A DNA stretch of 64,000 bases. Origin: Loktanella sp. Alg231-35. Lineage in GTDB: Bacteria > Pseudomonadota > Alphaproteobacteria > Rhodobacterales > Rhodobacteraceae. Of the stretch, positions 50,415 through 59,220 are shown piece by piece. The translations under genes and the position numbers were made by a program. The first letter of the stretch is position 1; each line of letters begins with the position of its first letter. The DNA is taken from positions 120,832 to 184,831 of the forward strand of contig NZ_FREV01000008.1 of the NCBI RefSeq assembly GCF_900143545.1, written 5' to 3'. The notes beneath the pieces were generated by a model. That model saw only the letters and a program-made list of their open reading frames with translations, was not told the DNA's origin and did not search any database.

Positions 50415-51464
50415 TTACTGAATGGATAGACCGTTGGCCGCGCCGATCGTGGCGTTCCACGGGCCTGCGCAGTCCGCGTCGCCGCAGCGCTCGAGCCAGC
50501 CTGGGAAGACATGGCTTTGCAGGATCCCTTTGGCCTGCGCGCTATCTTCTTCGGTCATCGGGATAAGGCTCATGCCGACGGCATCACCTTTGGAACAACC
50601 CGCGTCATCACCCGTCAGACAGGCCAACCCCTCGTTTTCTTCGGTGACATAGTTCGTCCAGGTCGTGTCTTCCCAATTGCTGATCTGCTCGGCCAGTGCG
50701 GCGCGAGATGCGTCATCAATGCTCTGCCATTTGGAAAGGTTCGCGTAGAGCCCCGCCATGCCCATGTTAATCGGCAGTTCGCCAACATAGTTGATCACCT
50801 CGTGCCAGCTAGCGTCATAGGCTGGGATCGCACCAGTGACCGCGCAATCGACGACGCCGTTCTGAATGGCAGGAACAACTTCACCGAATGCAATCGTCAC
50901 GTTCGTCGCCCCTGCGCCGGACAAGAAGTCTGCGTGGGTGGCGCTTGAAGTTCTGATCTTACGGCCTTCAAGTCCGGCCAAGCCATCGAACTCGTCCTTG
51001 CAGAACACGAACTGGCGACCAAAGGGGTAATGCGCCAGCATGATCAGGTTCTGCTCCGCCAGACGTGCATTGATCACGTCGCGGTATGCATCGGCGTTCG
51101 CACGTGCGCTGGCCATATCGGTTGCGACACCAGCAAGATCGATGCCTTCCATCTCGGGCGTCGATCCGGTGACATAGGCAACAACCATGTTGCCCATATC
51201 GAACACACCGTTTTGTAGCAAGTTGAGCGTCTCGTACCCTTTCAAGCCCATGACAGAGATGGAGACGATTTCGCCGCTCATCTGACCTTCGGTGTTTGCA
51301 GACAAGGTTTCGGTCCAGAACGGCGCTTCGTAGTTTTTGAACTGGCTGAGACTACTCCAGGTCCCAAGCACCTTAAACTGGTGCGGCTGGATGTCGTCTG
51401 CCTCTGCCGTTCCAGCGGCGACTGCAAGACTTAGCCCTGCGATGGTGGCGAGTGATTTCAACAT
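50415..51464 (-). CDS. TRAP transporter substrate-binding protein
   Basis: A 349-residue periplasmic protein with signal peptide (MLKSLATIAGLSLAVAAGTA). DctP-type blocks: LEGRKIRTSSATHADFLSGA with the conserved Arg that binds a carboxylate, FGEVVPAIQNGVVDCAVTGA, and YDASWHEVINYVG. A Cys pair region (ACLTGDDAGCSKGD) may form a disulfide. It is the first gene of the minus-strand transporter run and indicates an organic-acid substrate. Confidence 0.9.
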   Translation of the reverse strand: MLKSLATIAGLSLAVAAGTAEADDIQPHQFKVLGTWSSLSQFKNYEAPFWTETLSANTEGQMSGEIVSISVMGLKGYETLNLLQNGVFDMGNMVVAYVTGSTPEMEGIDLAGVATDMASARANADAYRDVINARLAEQNLIMLAHYPFGRQFVFCKDEFDGLAGLEGRKIRTSSATHADFLSGAGATNVTIAFGEVVPAIQNGVVDCAVTGAIPAYDASWHEVINYVGELPINMGMAGLYANLSKWQSIDDASRAALAEQISNWEDTTWTNYVTEENEGLACLTGDDAGCSKGDAVGMSLIPMTEEDSAQAKGILQSHVFPGWLERCGDADCAGPWNATIGAANGLSIQ

Positions 51465-51505
51465 AAGTTTCCTCCCTAGGATGTGTTGAATATGTGCCGC
51501 TGCGG

Positions 51506-52363
51506 TTATTCCGAGCGGTCGTTGATGGGTGTGTTGGTGGTCCAGTCAAAACGGCCCGTGTCGCGTTCCTGAACGGCCTGTTTCCAGCCGACCGCCTCGA
51601 CGCGGGCCTTGAAATTCATCCCTTCGGGCGAATGGCGGGTGATCCCGTCAAAGACGGTGGCCAATCTTTGGGTCTGGTTGATCTTTTCTTCCACAGCCGC
51701 GTTGATCACCATCTTCTGCATCGCCAGCTGGTTGATCGGAACGCTCGCCATTCGCTGCGCCAGCGCCTCGACCTCGGCATCCAATTGCGCATCTGGCACG
51801 GATTTCAGCACCAGCCCCATCTCGGCAGCCTCAATCCCGGTGATCTTGTCGCCCGTAAACATCATGCGCTTGGCTTTTTCCGGCCCCAACCGATGCACCC
51901 ACATCGCCGTCGTCGGGCAGCCCCAAACACGGGTGGGCATGTAGCCGATCTGCGCTGTGTCTCCCATAATCGTAAGATCCGCGCAGAGCGCGATGTCTGA
52001 CCCGCCAGCAACGGCGAAACCATGCACCTTGCAGATAACTGGTTTCATCGCTCGAAAGAGAGACATGAAGGCCTGCGTATTGGCCCACATAAACTGGAAA
52101 TCCTGCATCGGATCCCAAGGCATCTCCTGCACAACCTGATTTGTGCCCTTGCCTTCGGCGTAATGCGCCAGGTCATAGCCCGAACAGAACGCTTTGCCCG
52201 CACCCGACAAGACCACCACATGCACGTCCCTGTCGGCATCCGCTTGCGCCACCGCCGCAGCCAACTCGCCGGGCAAGTCATCGTCGATGGCATTCATCAC
52301 CTCGGGACGGTTCAGGGTGATCCGACCAATGCGGCCGTCTTTCTCGTAAAGAACTTTTGGCAA
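51506..52363 (-). CDS. crotonase-family enoyl-CoA hydratase/isomerase
   Basis: A 285-residue crotonase: ITLNRPEVMNAIDDDLPGEL, oxyanion residues in SGAGKAFCSGYDLAHYAEGK and KVHGFAVAGGSDIALCADLT. The Glu pair of true hydratases is not obvious (AQIGYMPTRVWGCP holds no acid), so isomerase, hydrolase or lyase chemistry is possible. It is divergent from the LysR gene at 52481 and precedes the transporter genes in the same direction. Confidence 0.85.
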   Translation of the reverse strand: MPKVLYEKDGRIGRITLNRPEVMNAIDDDLPGELAAAVAQADADRDVHVVVLSGAGKAFCSGYDLAHYAEGKGTNQVVQEMPWDPMQDFQFMWANTQAFMSLFRAMKPVICKVHGFAVAGGSDIALCADLTIMGDTAQIGYMPTRVWGCPTTAMWVHRLGPEKAKRMMFTGDKITGIEAAEMGLVLKSVPDAQLDAEVEALAQRMASVPINQLAMQKMVINAAVEEKINQTQRLATVFDGITRHSPEGMNFKARVEAVGWKQAVQERDTGRFDWTTNTPINDRSE

Positions 52364-52480
52364 GGTGCGTTGCTCCAGTTGTGACTCTCGGTTCGCTGAC
52401 CGGTTATGGGAGCATGGTTGGCAAACCTGATATTTTCCATTATTAGTTTTCTATGTTTTGATAACTTTGGAATATCAATA

Positions 52481-53389
52481 ATGCTACCAACACTTCGCCA
52501 ACTCCTCGTCTTCAAAACCGTAGTTGAGCAAGGCAGTTTTCGAAAAAGCGCTGACGTCCTGAACACATCCCAGCCAGCGCTGTCGAACTCTGTTAAGGCG
52601 CTGGAGGATGTTTTGGGAACGTCGGTGTTCTTCCGAACAACACGATCTGTGGAACTGACTGCGGCTGGCACCGCGCTTTATGCGCGCATCGATCAGATTT
52701 TTGAGATGGTTGAGACTGCCACATTGGAAGCCCGCGATGCGGCAGACGGCAAAGGCGGCAGGCTACGACTAAATTACGTGGATTTTGCGATCCTGGGTGG
52801 ATTGCCCGATGTGCTGGAAAATTTTCGGTCGAAAAACCCGAAGATACAGATTGACATAGGTTTCGCCCGTACGCTTGAACAGATTGAAAAAATGCAGAAA
52901 GGCCAGATAGATATCGGGTTTATTTTTGACATGGACACGCCTATTCCGCCGGATTTCCGGCGATTGGTTTTCAGTGTTGAAGGACTTGCCGCTGTTGTGC
53001 CCAGAGCGCACCGGTTGGCCAAGAGGGCCACGCTGGAGCTGGAAGAGCTCAAAGGCGAACCCATCATTGCGGGCGACGCCAGATGGGAGCGGTATACGGA
53101 TATGGTCAACGAGCATTGTATTGCCCGTGGCTTCTCGCTCGAGATTTCTCAGCGGGCTTACTTGCGCGACGAGATGCTGTCCCTCGTTCTGGGCGGCATG
53201 GGGGTTCTGATCTATCCCAATTGCATCATGAACGCCGCGCGCTTTGGTTTGCGGGCTATTCCGATCAGCGATGTTGGCGATGTTATCACGACCTCACTGA
53301 TTTGGCGCAGCGACAGCGCGAACCCAATTGTAGCCCCGTTTGTCGACGCTGTGCGCAAGTCGTTGGGCAGCGACTTTGATGTAAAATAA
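52481..53389 (+). CDS. LysR-family regulator
   Basis: A 302-residue LysR protein: MLPTLRQLLVFKTVVEQGSF, winged helix SADVLNTSQPALSNSVKALE and an effector domain (RLRLNYVDFAILGG-type start). ATG 52481 matches the family start; 25 upstream codons are unlikely. It is divergent from the crotonase and leads the ligase-oxidoreductase run. GATATTT words occur at 52430, 53410 and 53441 around its gene and may be its sites. Confidence 0.85.
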   Translation: MLPTLRQLLVFKTVVEQGSFRKSADVLNTSQPALSNSVKALEDVLGTSVFFRTTRSVELTAAGTALYARIDQIFEMVETATLEARDAADGKGGRLRLNYVDFAILGGLPDVLENFRSKNPKIQIDIGFARTLEQIEKMQKGQIDIGFIFDMDTPIPPDFRRLVFSVEGLAAVVPRAHRLAKRATLELEELKGEPIIAGDARWERYTDMVNEHCIARGFSLEISQRAYLRDEMLSLVLGGMGVLIYPNCIMNAARFGLRAIPISDVGDVITTSLIWRSDSANPIVAPFVDAVRKSLGSDFDVK

Positions 53390-53477
53390 TTATCAATACA
53401 TAGATTTTTGATATTTGAGAATTCGCGGCACGTTGCCTCTGATATTTCATGAGAACAATGAATAATCAGAGCCACAA

Positions 53478-55097
53478 ATGTACAACTTACACCTCGAAAA
53501 AGCGTATTTCCCAGCTCAGTCAGACATGGATGCAATCGATGTGCCTATTGGCGAAGGCCTAAGGGAGGTCACAGCAAGCAACATCTACAAGCCGGCACTG
53601 ACTGAGATCCGTCAAGATGGGTCTCGGGGACGCTCCTGGACATACGGCGCGCTTTGGGATGATTGCGAACGACTAGCGCTTGCTTTGAGTTCGCGTTTTA
53701 CCAAGGGCGAAAAGATTGTGGTCTGGTCTCCAAACAGCCCTGAATGGGTTTTGATGGAATATGCCTGTGCGCTTGCCGGTCTGGTGCTTGTAACGGCCAA
53801 CCCATCGCTGCAAGCCAAAGAACTTCGGTATGTACTCGAGCAGTCTGGCGCTGTTGGCCTGTTCCATGTTCAGGAATTCAGGGGCAACCCTATGACACAG
53901 ATCGCCACGCTTGCCAGCGACGGCAATACGACCCTGCGGGAAGTAACTGATCTTGATGATCACGACGTTTTGTTCGCACGAGGCTCAAACGAGGCACGTC
54001 TTCCAGAAGTGTCGACCTCCGATCCGGCACAAATTCAATACACGTCAGGAACGACCGGGTTTCCAAAGGCAGCACTTTTATCCCATAGGGGGCTGTTGAA
54101 CAATGCGCACTTCTATGCAAACCGCTGCGGCGTCACACAAAACAGCATCTGGATCAATATTATGCAGATGTTTCACACATCCGGCTGTGGGATGGTGACG
54201 CTGGGCGCAATGCAGGTAGGCGCGCATATGGTACTTGTCAGTTTGTTTGACGCGCCGCGCATCGTCGATCTACTTGAAAGCGAAAAGGCCGATGTCGTCT
54301 TAGGCGTTCCGACAATGGTGGTCGCCCTCCTTGAGGAACAGGAACTTAACCCACGTGATACAACTGCGCTGCGCGTGATCAGCTGCGGCGGTGCAAATGT
54401 CGCCGCGGATTTGGTACGACGGGTGAAGAAAGCGTTTGGATGCGGATTTTCGACCCTCTATGGCCAAACGGAGCACTGCCCAGTTATCACCCAGCACCAC
54501 TTGGACGACAGCATTGATGATATCTGCAAGACGATTGGCCAGCCGATCCCGCGAACAGACGTGTCCATCCGACGTTTGAGCGACAATTCCTGCGCTGAGC
54601 TGAACGAGCCAGGTGAAATCTGCGCGCGCGGTCCGTGCACTATGCTTGAATATCACGACAACCCGAAAGCCACGCAGGCGACGATTGACGCAGATGGTTG
54701 GCTTCATACTGGTGATTTGGGCACAATGGACGATCGAGGCTATCTAAAGATCACCGGTCGGGTCAAAGAGATGATTATTCGTGGCGGAGAGAACCACTTC
54801 CCTGCGGAAATCGAGAATGCGATGCTAACACATCCAGAGATTCAAGAAGTCGCTGTGGTCGGTATCGCCGACGAGAAGTGGGGCGAGTTAATTGCGTGTT
54901 TCCTCCGGCCATCGGGCGATGCAACTTTGAGCGCGGCGGAACTGAAATCTCATTGCCGATCCGAATTGTCTCCACAAAAAACGCCAAATCTTTGGATTGA
55001 GGTCAAAAGCTTTCCGATGACCGGGTCCGGCAAGATCCAGAAATTCGCCTTGCGCGATATGTTCGAACGCGGTGAACTCACACCTTTAACGGCATAG
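53478..55097 (+). CDS. AMP-forming acyl-CoA ligase
   Basis: A 539-residue ANL enzyme. P-loop QYTSGTTGFPKAALLSHRG, AMP-binding STLYGQTEHCPVI, the motif GWLHTGDLGTMDDRGYLKIT and GRVKEMIIRGGENHFPAEIE, and the catalytic Lys in MTGSGKIQKFALR. It should activate a carboxylic acid to its CoA ester, after which the crotonase could act. It is followed after 8 bases by the molybdoenzyme. Confidence 0.9.
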   Translation: MYNLHLEKAYFPAQSDMDAIDVPIGEGLREVTASNIYKPALTEIRQDGSRGRSWTYGALWDDCERLALALSSRFTKGEKIVVWSPNSPEWVLMEYACALAGLVLVTANPSLQAKELRYVLEQSGAVGLFHVQEFRGNPMTQIATLASDGNTTLREVTDLDDHDVLFARGSNEARLPEVSTSDPAQIQYTSGTTGFPKAALLSHRGLLNNAHFYANRCGVTQNSIWINIMQMFHTSGCGMVTLGAMQVGAHMVLVSLFDAPRIVDLLESEKADVVLGVPTMVVALLEEQELNPRDTTALRVISCGGANVAADLVRRVKKAFGCGFSTLYGQTEHCPVITQHHLDDSIDDICKTIGQPIPRTDVSIRRLSDNSCAELNEPGEICARGPCTMLEYHDNPKATQATIDADGWLHTGDLGTMDDRGYLKITGRVKEMIIRGGENHFPAEIENAMLTHPEIQEVAVVGIADEKWGELIACFLRPSGDATLSAAELKSHCRSELSPQKTPNLWIEVKSFPMTGSGKIQKFALRDMFERGELTPLTA

Positions 55098-55105
55098 GTG
55101 ATCCA

Positions 55106-57376
55106 ATGACGAAATCCGAACGGGATCTGCTCACAAGCACGCATTGGGGCACCTACCGGGTGGATGTTGAGAATGGTCGTGTCACCAACCTTCGTGGGTT
55201 TGAGCATGACCCAGATCCCTCGCCAATTGGGCCGGGGATAGTGGATGTGCTTGACGGCCCAACACGGATCACGGCCCCGATGGTGCGCAAGAGCTGGCTG
55301 GAAGGTGGCCCGGGCACGGCGGGTGACAAACGCGGGTCGGACGCATTCGTGGAGGTTACCTGGGAGGAAGCCAACCGGCTGGTCGCTGCAGAGCTTACCC
55401 GCGTGCGCTCTACCCATAGCAACCGCGCGATTTATGCCGGGTCTTACGGCTGGGCAAGTGCTGGGCGGTTTCACCACGCGCAAAGCCAACTCAAACGGTT
55501 TCTGAACTGTATCGGTGGATATACCGGTTCCAAAAACACGTATTCCTTCGCTGCGGCAGAGGTGCTCGTACCTCATGTCCTCGGCACCTTCCGCGGGCAT
55601 TTGGATACAACCACAAGCTGGGAAAGTATTGCATCAGATTGCGAGCTCTTCGTGGCCTTTGGCGGCGTGCCTTTGAAGAATGGGCAGATCAGCCAAGGCG
55701 GCACCGGCGCACATGTACAAAAAGACGGGCTTCTGGCCGCGCATGAGGCAGGTGTTGACTTCGTAAATATCTCGCCACTGTGCTCGGACCTGCTTACCCA
55801 AATGGATGGAGATTGGCTACCCATTCGGCCCAATACGGACGTGGCGCTGATGCTGTCGCTGGCCCATGTGTTGCTCACCGAAGAACTGCACGATCAAGCG
55901 TTCCTTGACAACTATACCGTCGGTTTTGCGCGTTTTGCTGACTATCTGTTGGGCAAAACGGATGGCATTCCCAAATCACCTGAATGGGCCGCAGATATCT
56001 GCGAACTACCTGCCGACACCATCCGTGATTTGGCCCGTCGCATGGCGCGCAGCCGGACAATGATCTCAACCGCTTGGGCTTTGACACGTCAGGATCACGG
56101 CGAACAACCGTTTTGGGCGGCCATCGCACTTGCGGCGATGCTGGGGCAGATCGGCCTGCCGGGGACGGGCCTTGGGTTCGGCTATTCGGCGATGAACAAC
56201 ACCGGATTGAACCGCACGCCAATCAACTATGCGTCCTTTCCGCAAGGCCATAATCCTGTGCCGGATTTCATCCCCGTGGCGCGCGTGACAGACATGCTGG
56301 AGACCCCGGGCGGGAAATTCGACTATGACGGCGCGTCTTACGAGTATCCCGACATCCGGCTCGTCTGGTGGGCCGGTGGCAACCCCTTCCACCACCATCA
56401 GGATCTGAACCGTATGCGGCGGGCCTGGGCCAAGCCCGAGACCATCATCGCCAATGAATGGTGCTGGAACGCACTGGCCAAACATGCCGATATAGTGCTG
56501 CCCTGCACCACGCCACTGGAGCGCAGCGACATCGCACTGACGCCCAAAGACCCCTATCAAGTGGTGATGGACCGCGCCATCGAACCCGTGGGACAGGCGC
56601 GTGATGATCACGAAATCCTACGTGGCATTGCCGCTGAAATGGGGGTAGAAGAGGCGTTTACCGAAGGGCGCAGCCCGCAGGATTGGCAACGCTGGATCTG
56701 GGAGGTTTCGCGCCAACAGGCCGCAGGACAACGTGTTGAGCTGCCCGGTTGGGAGAGCTTGCAGCGCGACGGCTGGGTCAAGGTACCGGTGCCGGACAAG
56801 CCCACTGTCATGCTGCACGCTTTTCGCACCGACCCAGAGGCCAACCCGCTCGCCACACCGTCGGGCAGGATCGAAATCTTTTCGCAGACCATCGCAGACT
56901 TCGGCTATGACGATTGTCCCGGCCACCCCGCGTGGATGGAACCGACCGAATGGCTGGGCCGCGCAGCCCCGGATGACCTGCACATGATATCCAACCAGCC
57001 CCGCAACAAGCTGCACAGCCAGTTAGATCACGGCGCGGTCAGCCAGGCTGACCGGCCAAAGGGCGTTGAACCGATGACGATGCACCCGAGAGACGCTGCG
57101 GTGCGCGGGCTGATCGAAGGTCAGATTGTCAAAATTCACAACACCCGCGGCGCATGCCTTGCTGAACTGCGGATCAGCGACATGATCCGACCCGGCGTTA
57201 TCCAGATTGCGACCGGCGCATGGCTCTATTCTGACGGCGACCTCTGCCGCCGTGGCAACCCGAACGTGCTGACCCGTGACAAAGGCACATCAAGACTGGC
57301 CCAGGGTCCCGTGGCGCATTCTTGCCTTGTCAAAGTAGAGACTATTGCAGGCAAAGTGCCTCAACAAAAAAGGTGA
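55106..57376 (+). CDS. molybdopterin oxidoreductase, BisC/DMSO reductase type
   Basis: A 756-residue bis-MGD enzyme without an iron-sulfur motif and without a Tat signal, so cytoplasmic like biotin sulfoxide reductase. AGSYGWASAGRFHHAQSQLK has the Ser/Trp arrangement of the DMSO reductase family, where Ser ligates molybdenum. Further blocks: VWWAGGNPFHHHQDLNRM, IVLPCTTPLERSD and the C-terminal cofactor cap SNQPRNKLHSQLDHG. It would reduce an S- or N-oxide or hydroxylate a substrate of the pathway. Start 8 bases after the ligase. Confidence 0.9.
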   Translation: MTKSERDLLTSTHWGTYRVDVENGRVTNLRGFEHDPDPSPIGPGIVDVLDGPTRITAPMVRKSWLEGGPGTAGDKRGSDAFVEVTWEEANRLVAAELTRVRSTHSNRAIYAGSYGWASAGRFHHAQSQLKRFLNCIGGYTGSKNTYSFAAAEVLVPHVLGTFRGHLDTTTSWESIASDCELFVAFGGVPLKNGQISQGGTGAHVQKDGLLAAHEAGVDFVNISPLCSDLLTQMDGDWLPIRPNTDVALMLSLAHVLLTEELHDQAFLDNYTVGFARFADYLLGKTDGIPKSPEWAADICELPADTIRDLARRMARSRTMISTAWALTRQDHGEQPFWAAIALAAMLGQIGLPGTGLGFGYSAMNNTGLNRTPINYASFPQGHNPVPDFIPVARVTDMLETPGGKFDYDGASYEYPDIRLVWWAGGNPFHHHQDLNRMRRAWAKPETIIANEWCWNALAKHADIVLPCTTPLERSDIALTPKDPYQVVMDRAIEPVGQARDDHEILRGIAAEMGVEEAFTEGRSPQDWQRWIWEVSRQQAAGQRVELPGWESLQRDGWVKVPVPDKPTVMLHAFRTDPEANPLATPSGRIEIFSQTIADFGYDDCPGHPAWMEPTEWLGRAAPDDLHMISNQPRNKLHSQLDHGAVSQADRPKGVEPMTMHPRDAAVRGLIEGQIVKIHNTRGACLAELRISDMIRPGVIQIATGAWLYSDGDLCRRGNPNVLTRDKGTSRLAQGPVAHSCLVKVETIAGKVPQQKR

Positions 57377-58039
57377 ACTGAACGCTGAACAGCAAAACAA
57401 GACTTCAAAATTCGCGTGGGATGACCATAGTACTTGTCCGGCTGGGCGGACCTATTTGCATTGGCTGACGCGCGCCACAAGTAAAAAAGCTGTCCAAGTC
57501 AAATCGGACACGCGTCTCTCTTGTCCGGATATCATGCGGCGAAGTGCAGTTTGAATGGTGACGCCGAGACCGGCTGGGGATGACCGCTTCGACGATTTGA
57601 ATTGCGACGCCGCATGAACGCCGCTGCATGTGTTGGCTAATGCTGCGTGAGCAATAGCTGCGCCAGCAAAGGCAACTTTTGTCCCGCATCTTTCCTGTTC
57701 GTAGCCATGGCAGCGAAAGTCTGCATTTATGACCGAACGATAATTTCCATTTAATGTTACCTGTGACTGCACTTCACTTCGTGTCCGAAGGATACCAAAA
57801 ATCTCGGGCAGCCTTGTCTTGATGTAAAATCACCTGTCAAAGCAGTAGCGTAGAGATAGTGAGCGCACCTCTCTTAGTGGCGGGAAACACCAACTCAATC
57901 TCTGAGGATGAGCAGTATTTCACTAGGACCACCTCGGCTCGACGGGGTATATGACGAACATCGAGTGGCTGGCTTATCAACACTTGACCTAAGACAATCC
58001 TGAACCGTTCTTCATTGCTTACCGCAATGAACCCGGCAT
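57377..58039. other. gene-free stretch with one intergenic repeat
   Basis: About 660 bases without a supportable gene. It contains the second copy of the dispersed repeat (57613-57724). Frames on the minus strand are open but have no family features and overlap that repeat. Confidence 0.45.
57613..57724 (-). repeat. dispersed intergenic repeat, copy 2
   Basis: On the minus strand this reads GCAGACTTTCGCTGCC, then GCGGGACAAAAGTTGC, GCGCAGCTATTGCTCACGCA, GCATTAG and GGCGTTCATG, parallel to 31158-31270 on the plus strand. The copies have diverged but keep order and spacing. Confidence 0.55.
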
Positions 58040-58384
58040 TCAGATCGCGAGATCGTCCGGTGACTTGCCTGCTTCCATTGCGGCCAGGAACCAATCGGGC
58101 CGCCGCCCTTTGCCGGTCCATGTCTGGGTTTTGTCGTCCGGATTGGCGTATTTGGGGCTACCGGGTTTCTTCGGTTTCCTGGCGATCTTTTTCTTTGGTC
58201 CTTCCTTTGGGCCAATACCCGGCGCAATCTCGGCGAGCGAGAACCCATGTGCCTTGGCCGCTTTCTCTGCTGCCGCCAATGCCGCCTTCATTTCGGTCTT
58301 GGAGACGCGCGCGAGCGCCTTGTCAATATCTGCGCTGAGCTTCTCGAGCTGCTTGCGCGTCATGGATTTGAGATCCGGTTTCAT
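58040..58384 (-). CDS. H-NS-family nucleoid protein (HvrA-like)
   Basis: A 114-residue protein: N-terminal coiled coil (TRKQLEKLSADIDKALARVS), basic linker (GPKKKIARKPKKPGSPKY) and the C-terminal H-NS DNA-binding block KYANPDDKTQTWTGKGRRPD. It binds AT-rich DNA and silences acquired genes. ATG 58384 has AAGGGA before it; ATG 58402 is possible. A plasmid-borne copy may quieten the accessory region. Confidence 0.85.
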   Translation of the reverse strand: MKPDLKSMTRKQLEKLSADIDKALARVSKTEMKAALAAAEKAAKAHGFSLAEIAPGIGPKEGPKKKIARKPKKPGSPKYANPDDKTQTWTGKGRRPDWFLAAMEAGKSPDDLAI

Positions 58385-58587
58385 ATGGGTGTCCCTTGTC
58401 ATTGCTGGCCATACTACACCACATGGGCAAACCAGAGTGAACCACGCAAACGCGCCCCGGGAGAATGCACTGTGGAGCTGGTCTGCTGCCTATTTGGAGT
58501 TGGTGCGTCATGCGCCCAAGCGCCAGCGTCACAATCTCTACGCTGAAAAAGTTGATAAATGACGGCAGGACCGGCTAATCATACTCT

Positions 58588-58776
58588 ATGTTCGGATGGA
58601 TCATTGTCTTTTTCACGGGTGCCGCGTTCTTCTTTTTGCGGAAGTTCCCACGGTCCCAGCTGCATACGCGTCTGGGTTTTGGGAGTGTTTTCATTGCCGG
58701 ATATTTAGGCGGAACCGAGATGTGGTTTGCAATCTTCATCAAGGTGATCACGGATATGACCAGCCTTCTTTCATGA
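58588..58776 (+). CDS. small two-segment membrane protein
   Basis: A 62-residue protein with two hydrophobic stretches (MFGWIIVFFTGAAFFFL and FGSVFIAGYLGGTEMWFAIF). No strong ribosome site precedes it and no family is recognised. It may be a real small membrane protein or a chance frame. Confidence 0.35.
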   Translation: MFGWIIVFFTGAAFFFLRKFPRSQLHTRLGFGSVFIAGYLGGTEMWFAIFIKVITDMTSLLS

Positions 58777-58797
58777 TTGCAAAACCGTGATATCATA

Positions 58798-59073
58798 ATG
58801 CCAAGATCATTTGTGCACAGTGCTTTGGGGAGCCCAGATATGCCAAAAGAACTTGTCGTCGTGCCAGGCGCAGTTGCCAAGAGAACCATCATAACGGATG
58901 ATGGACATGAATTTCCCATTTACGCGCCAATTGAACATCTTGGCCCGGTTGCAGTGAACCTGTGGCCGAAAGAATGGGTCAATGTCCGTACCCACTCCAG
59001 CGGTGTTCACATCTGCGCACAGGAAGAGGTTCCCGAAACCGACAGTGATTGGGAATCTGTCGTTTTTGGTTAG
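58798..59073 (+). CDS. hypothetical protein
   Basis: A 91-residue soluble protein from ATG 58798 (MPRSFVHSALGSPDMPKELV); ATG 58840 is an alternative start. The body IYAPIEHLGPVAVNLWPKEW, then VNVRTHSSGVHICAQEE, has balanced composition. No family recognised. It lies just upstream of the two-hairpin leader of the DUF736 gene. Confidence 0.45.
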   Translation: MPRSFVHSALGSPDMPKELVVVPGAVAKRTIITDDGHEFPIYAPIEHLGPVAVNLWPKEWVNVRTHSSGVHICAQEEVPETDSDWESVVFG

Positions 59074-59128
59074 GGCAGAATGCCGTAGCTGGTGTGGTGT
59101 CTAGGGCAACGGTAGCACACGAAAGGAG

Positions 59129-59173
59129 AAAGGCGGCTCTGCCGAGGGCGATCCCACGGGATCGGAAAAGAGA
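59129..59173 (+). promoter_or_regulatory. two-hairpin 5-prime leader, copy 2
   Basis: GGCGGCTCTGCCG (59132-59144) and CGATCCCACGGGATCG (59149-59164), then GAAAAGAGA, 48 bases before ATG 59221. Same order and spacing as 6921-6970, with the stems kept although the loops differ. Confidence 0.6.
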
Positions 59174-59220
59174 TCCGGCACAAACATGTGGATCAAAACC
59201 TCAAATCAAAGGACGCCAAA

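Noticed and set aside
57405..57772. Overlapping minus-strand frames in the gap after the molybdoenzyme
   Set aside because: No start signals or family features; they overlap the dispersed intergenic repeat.
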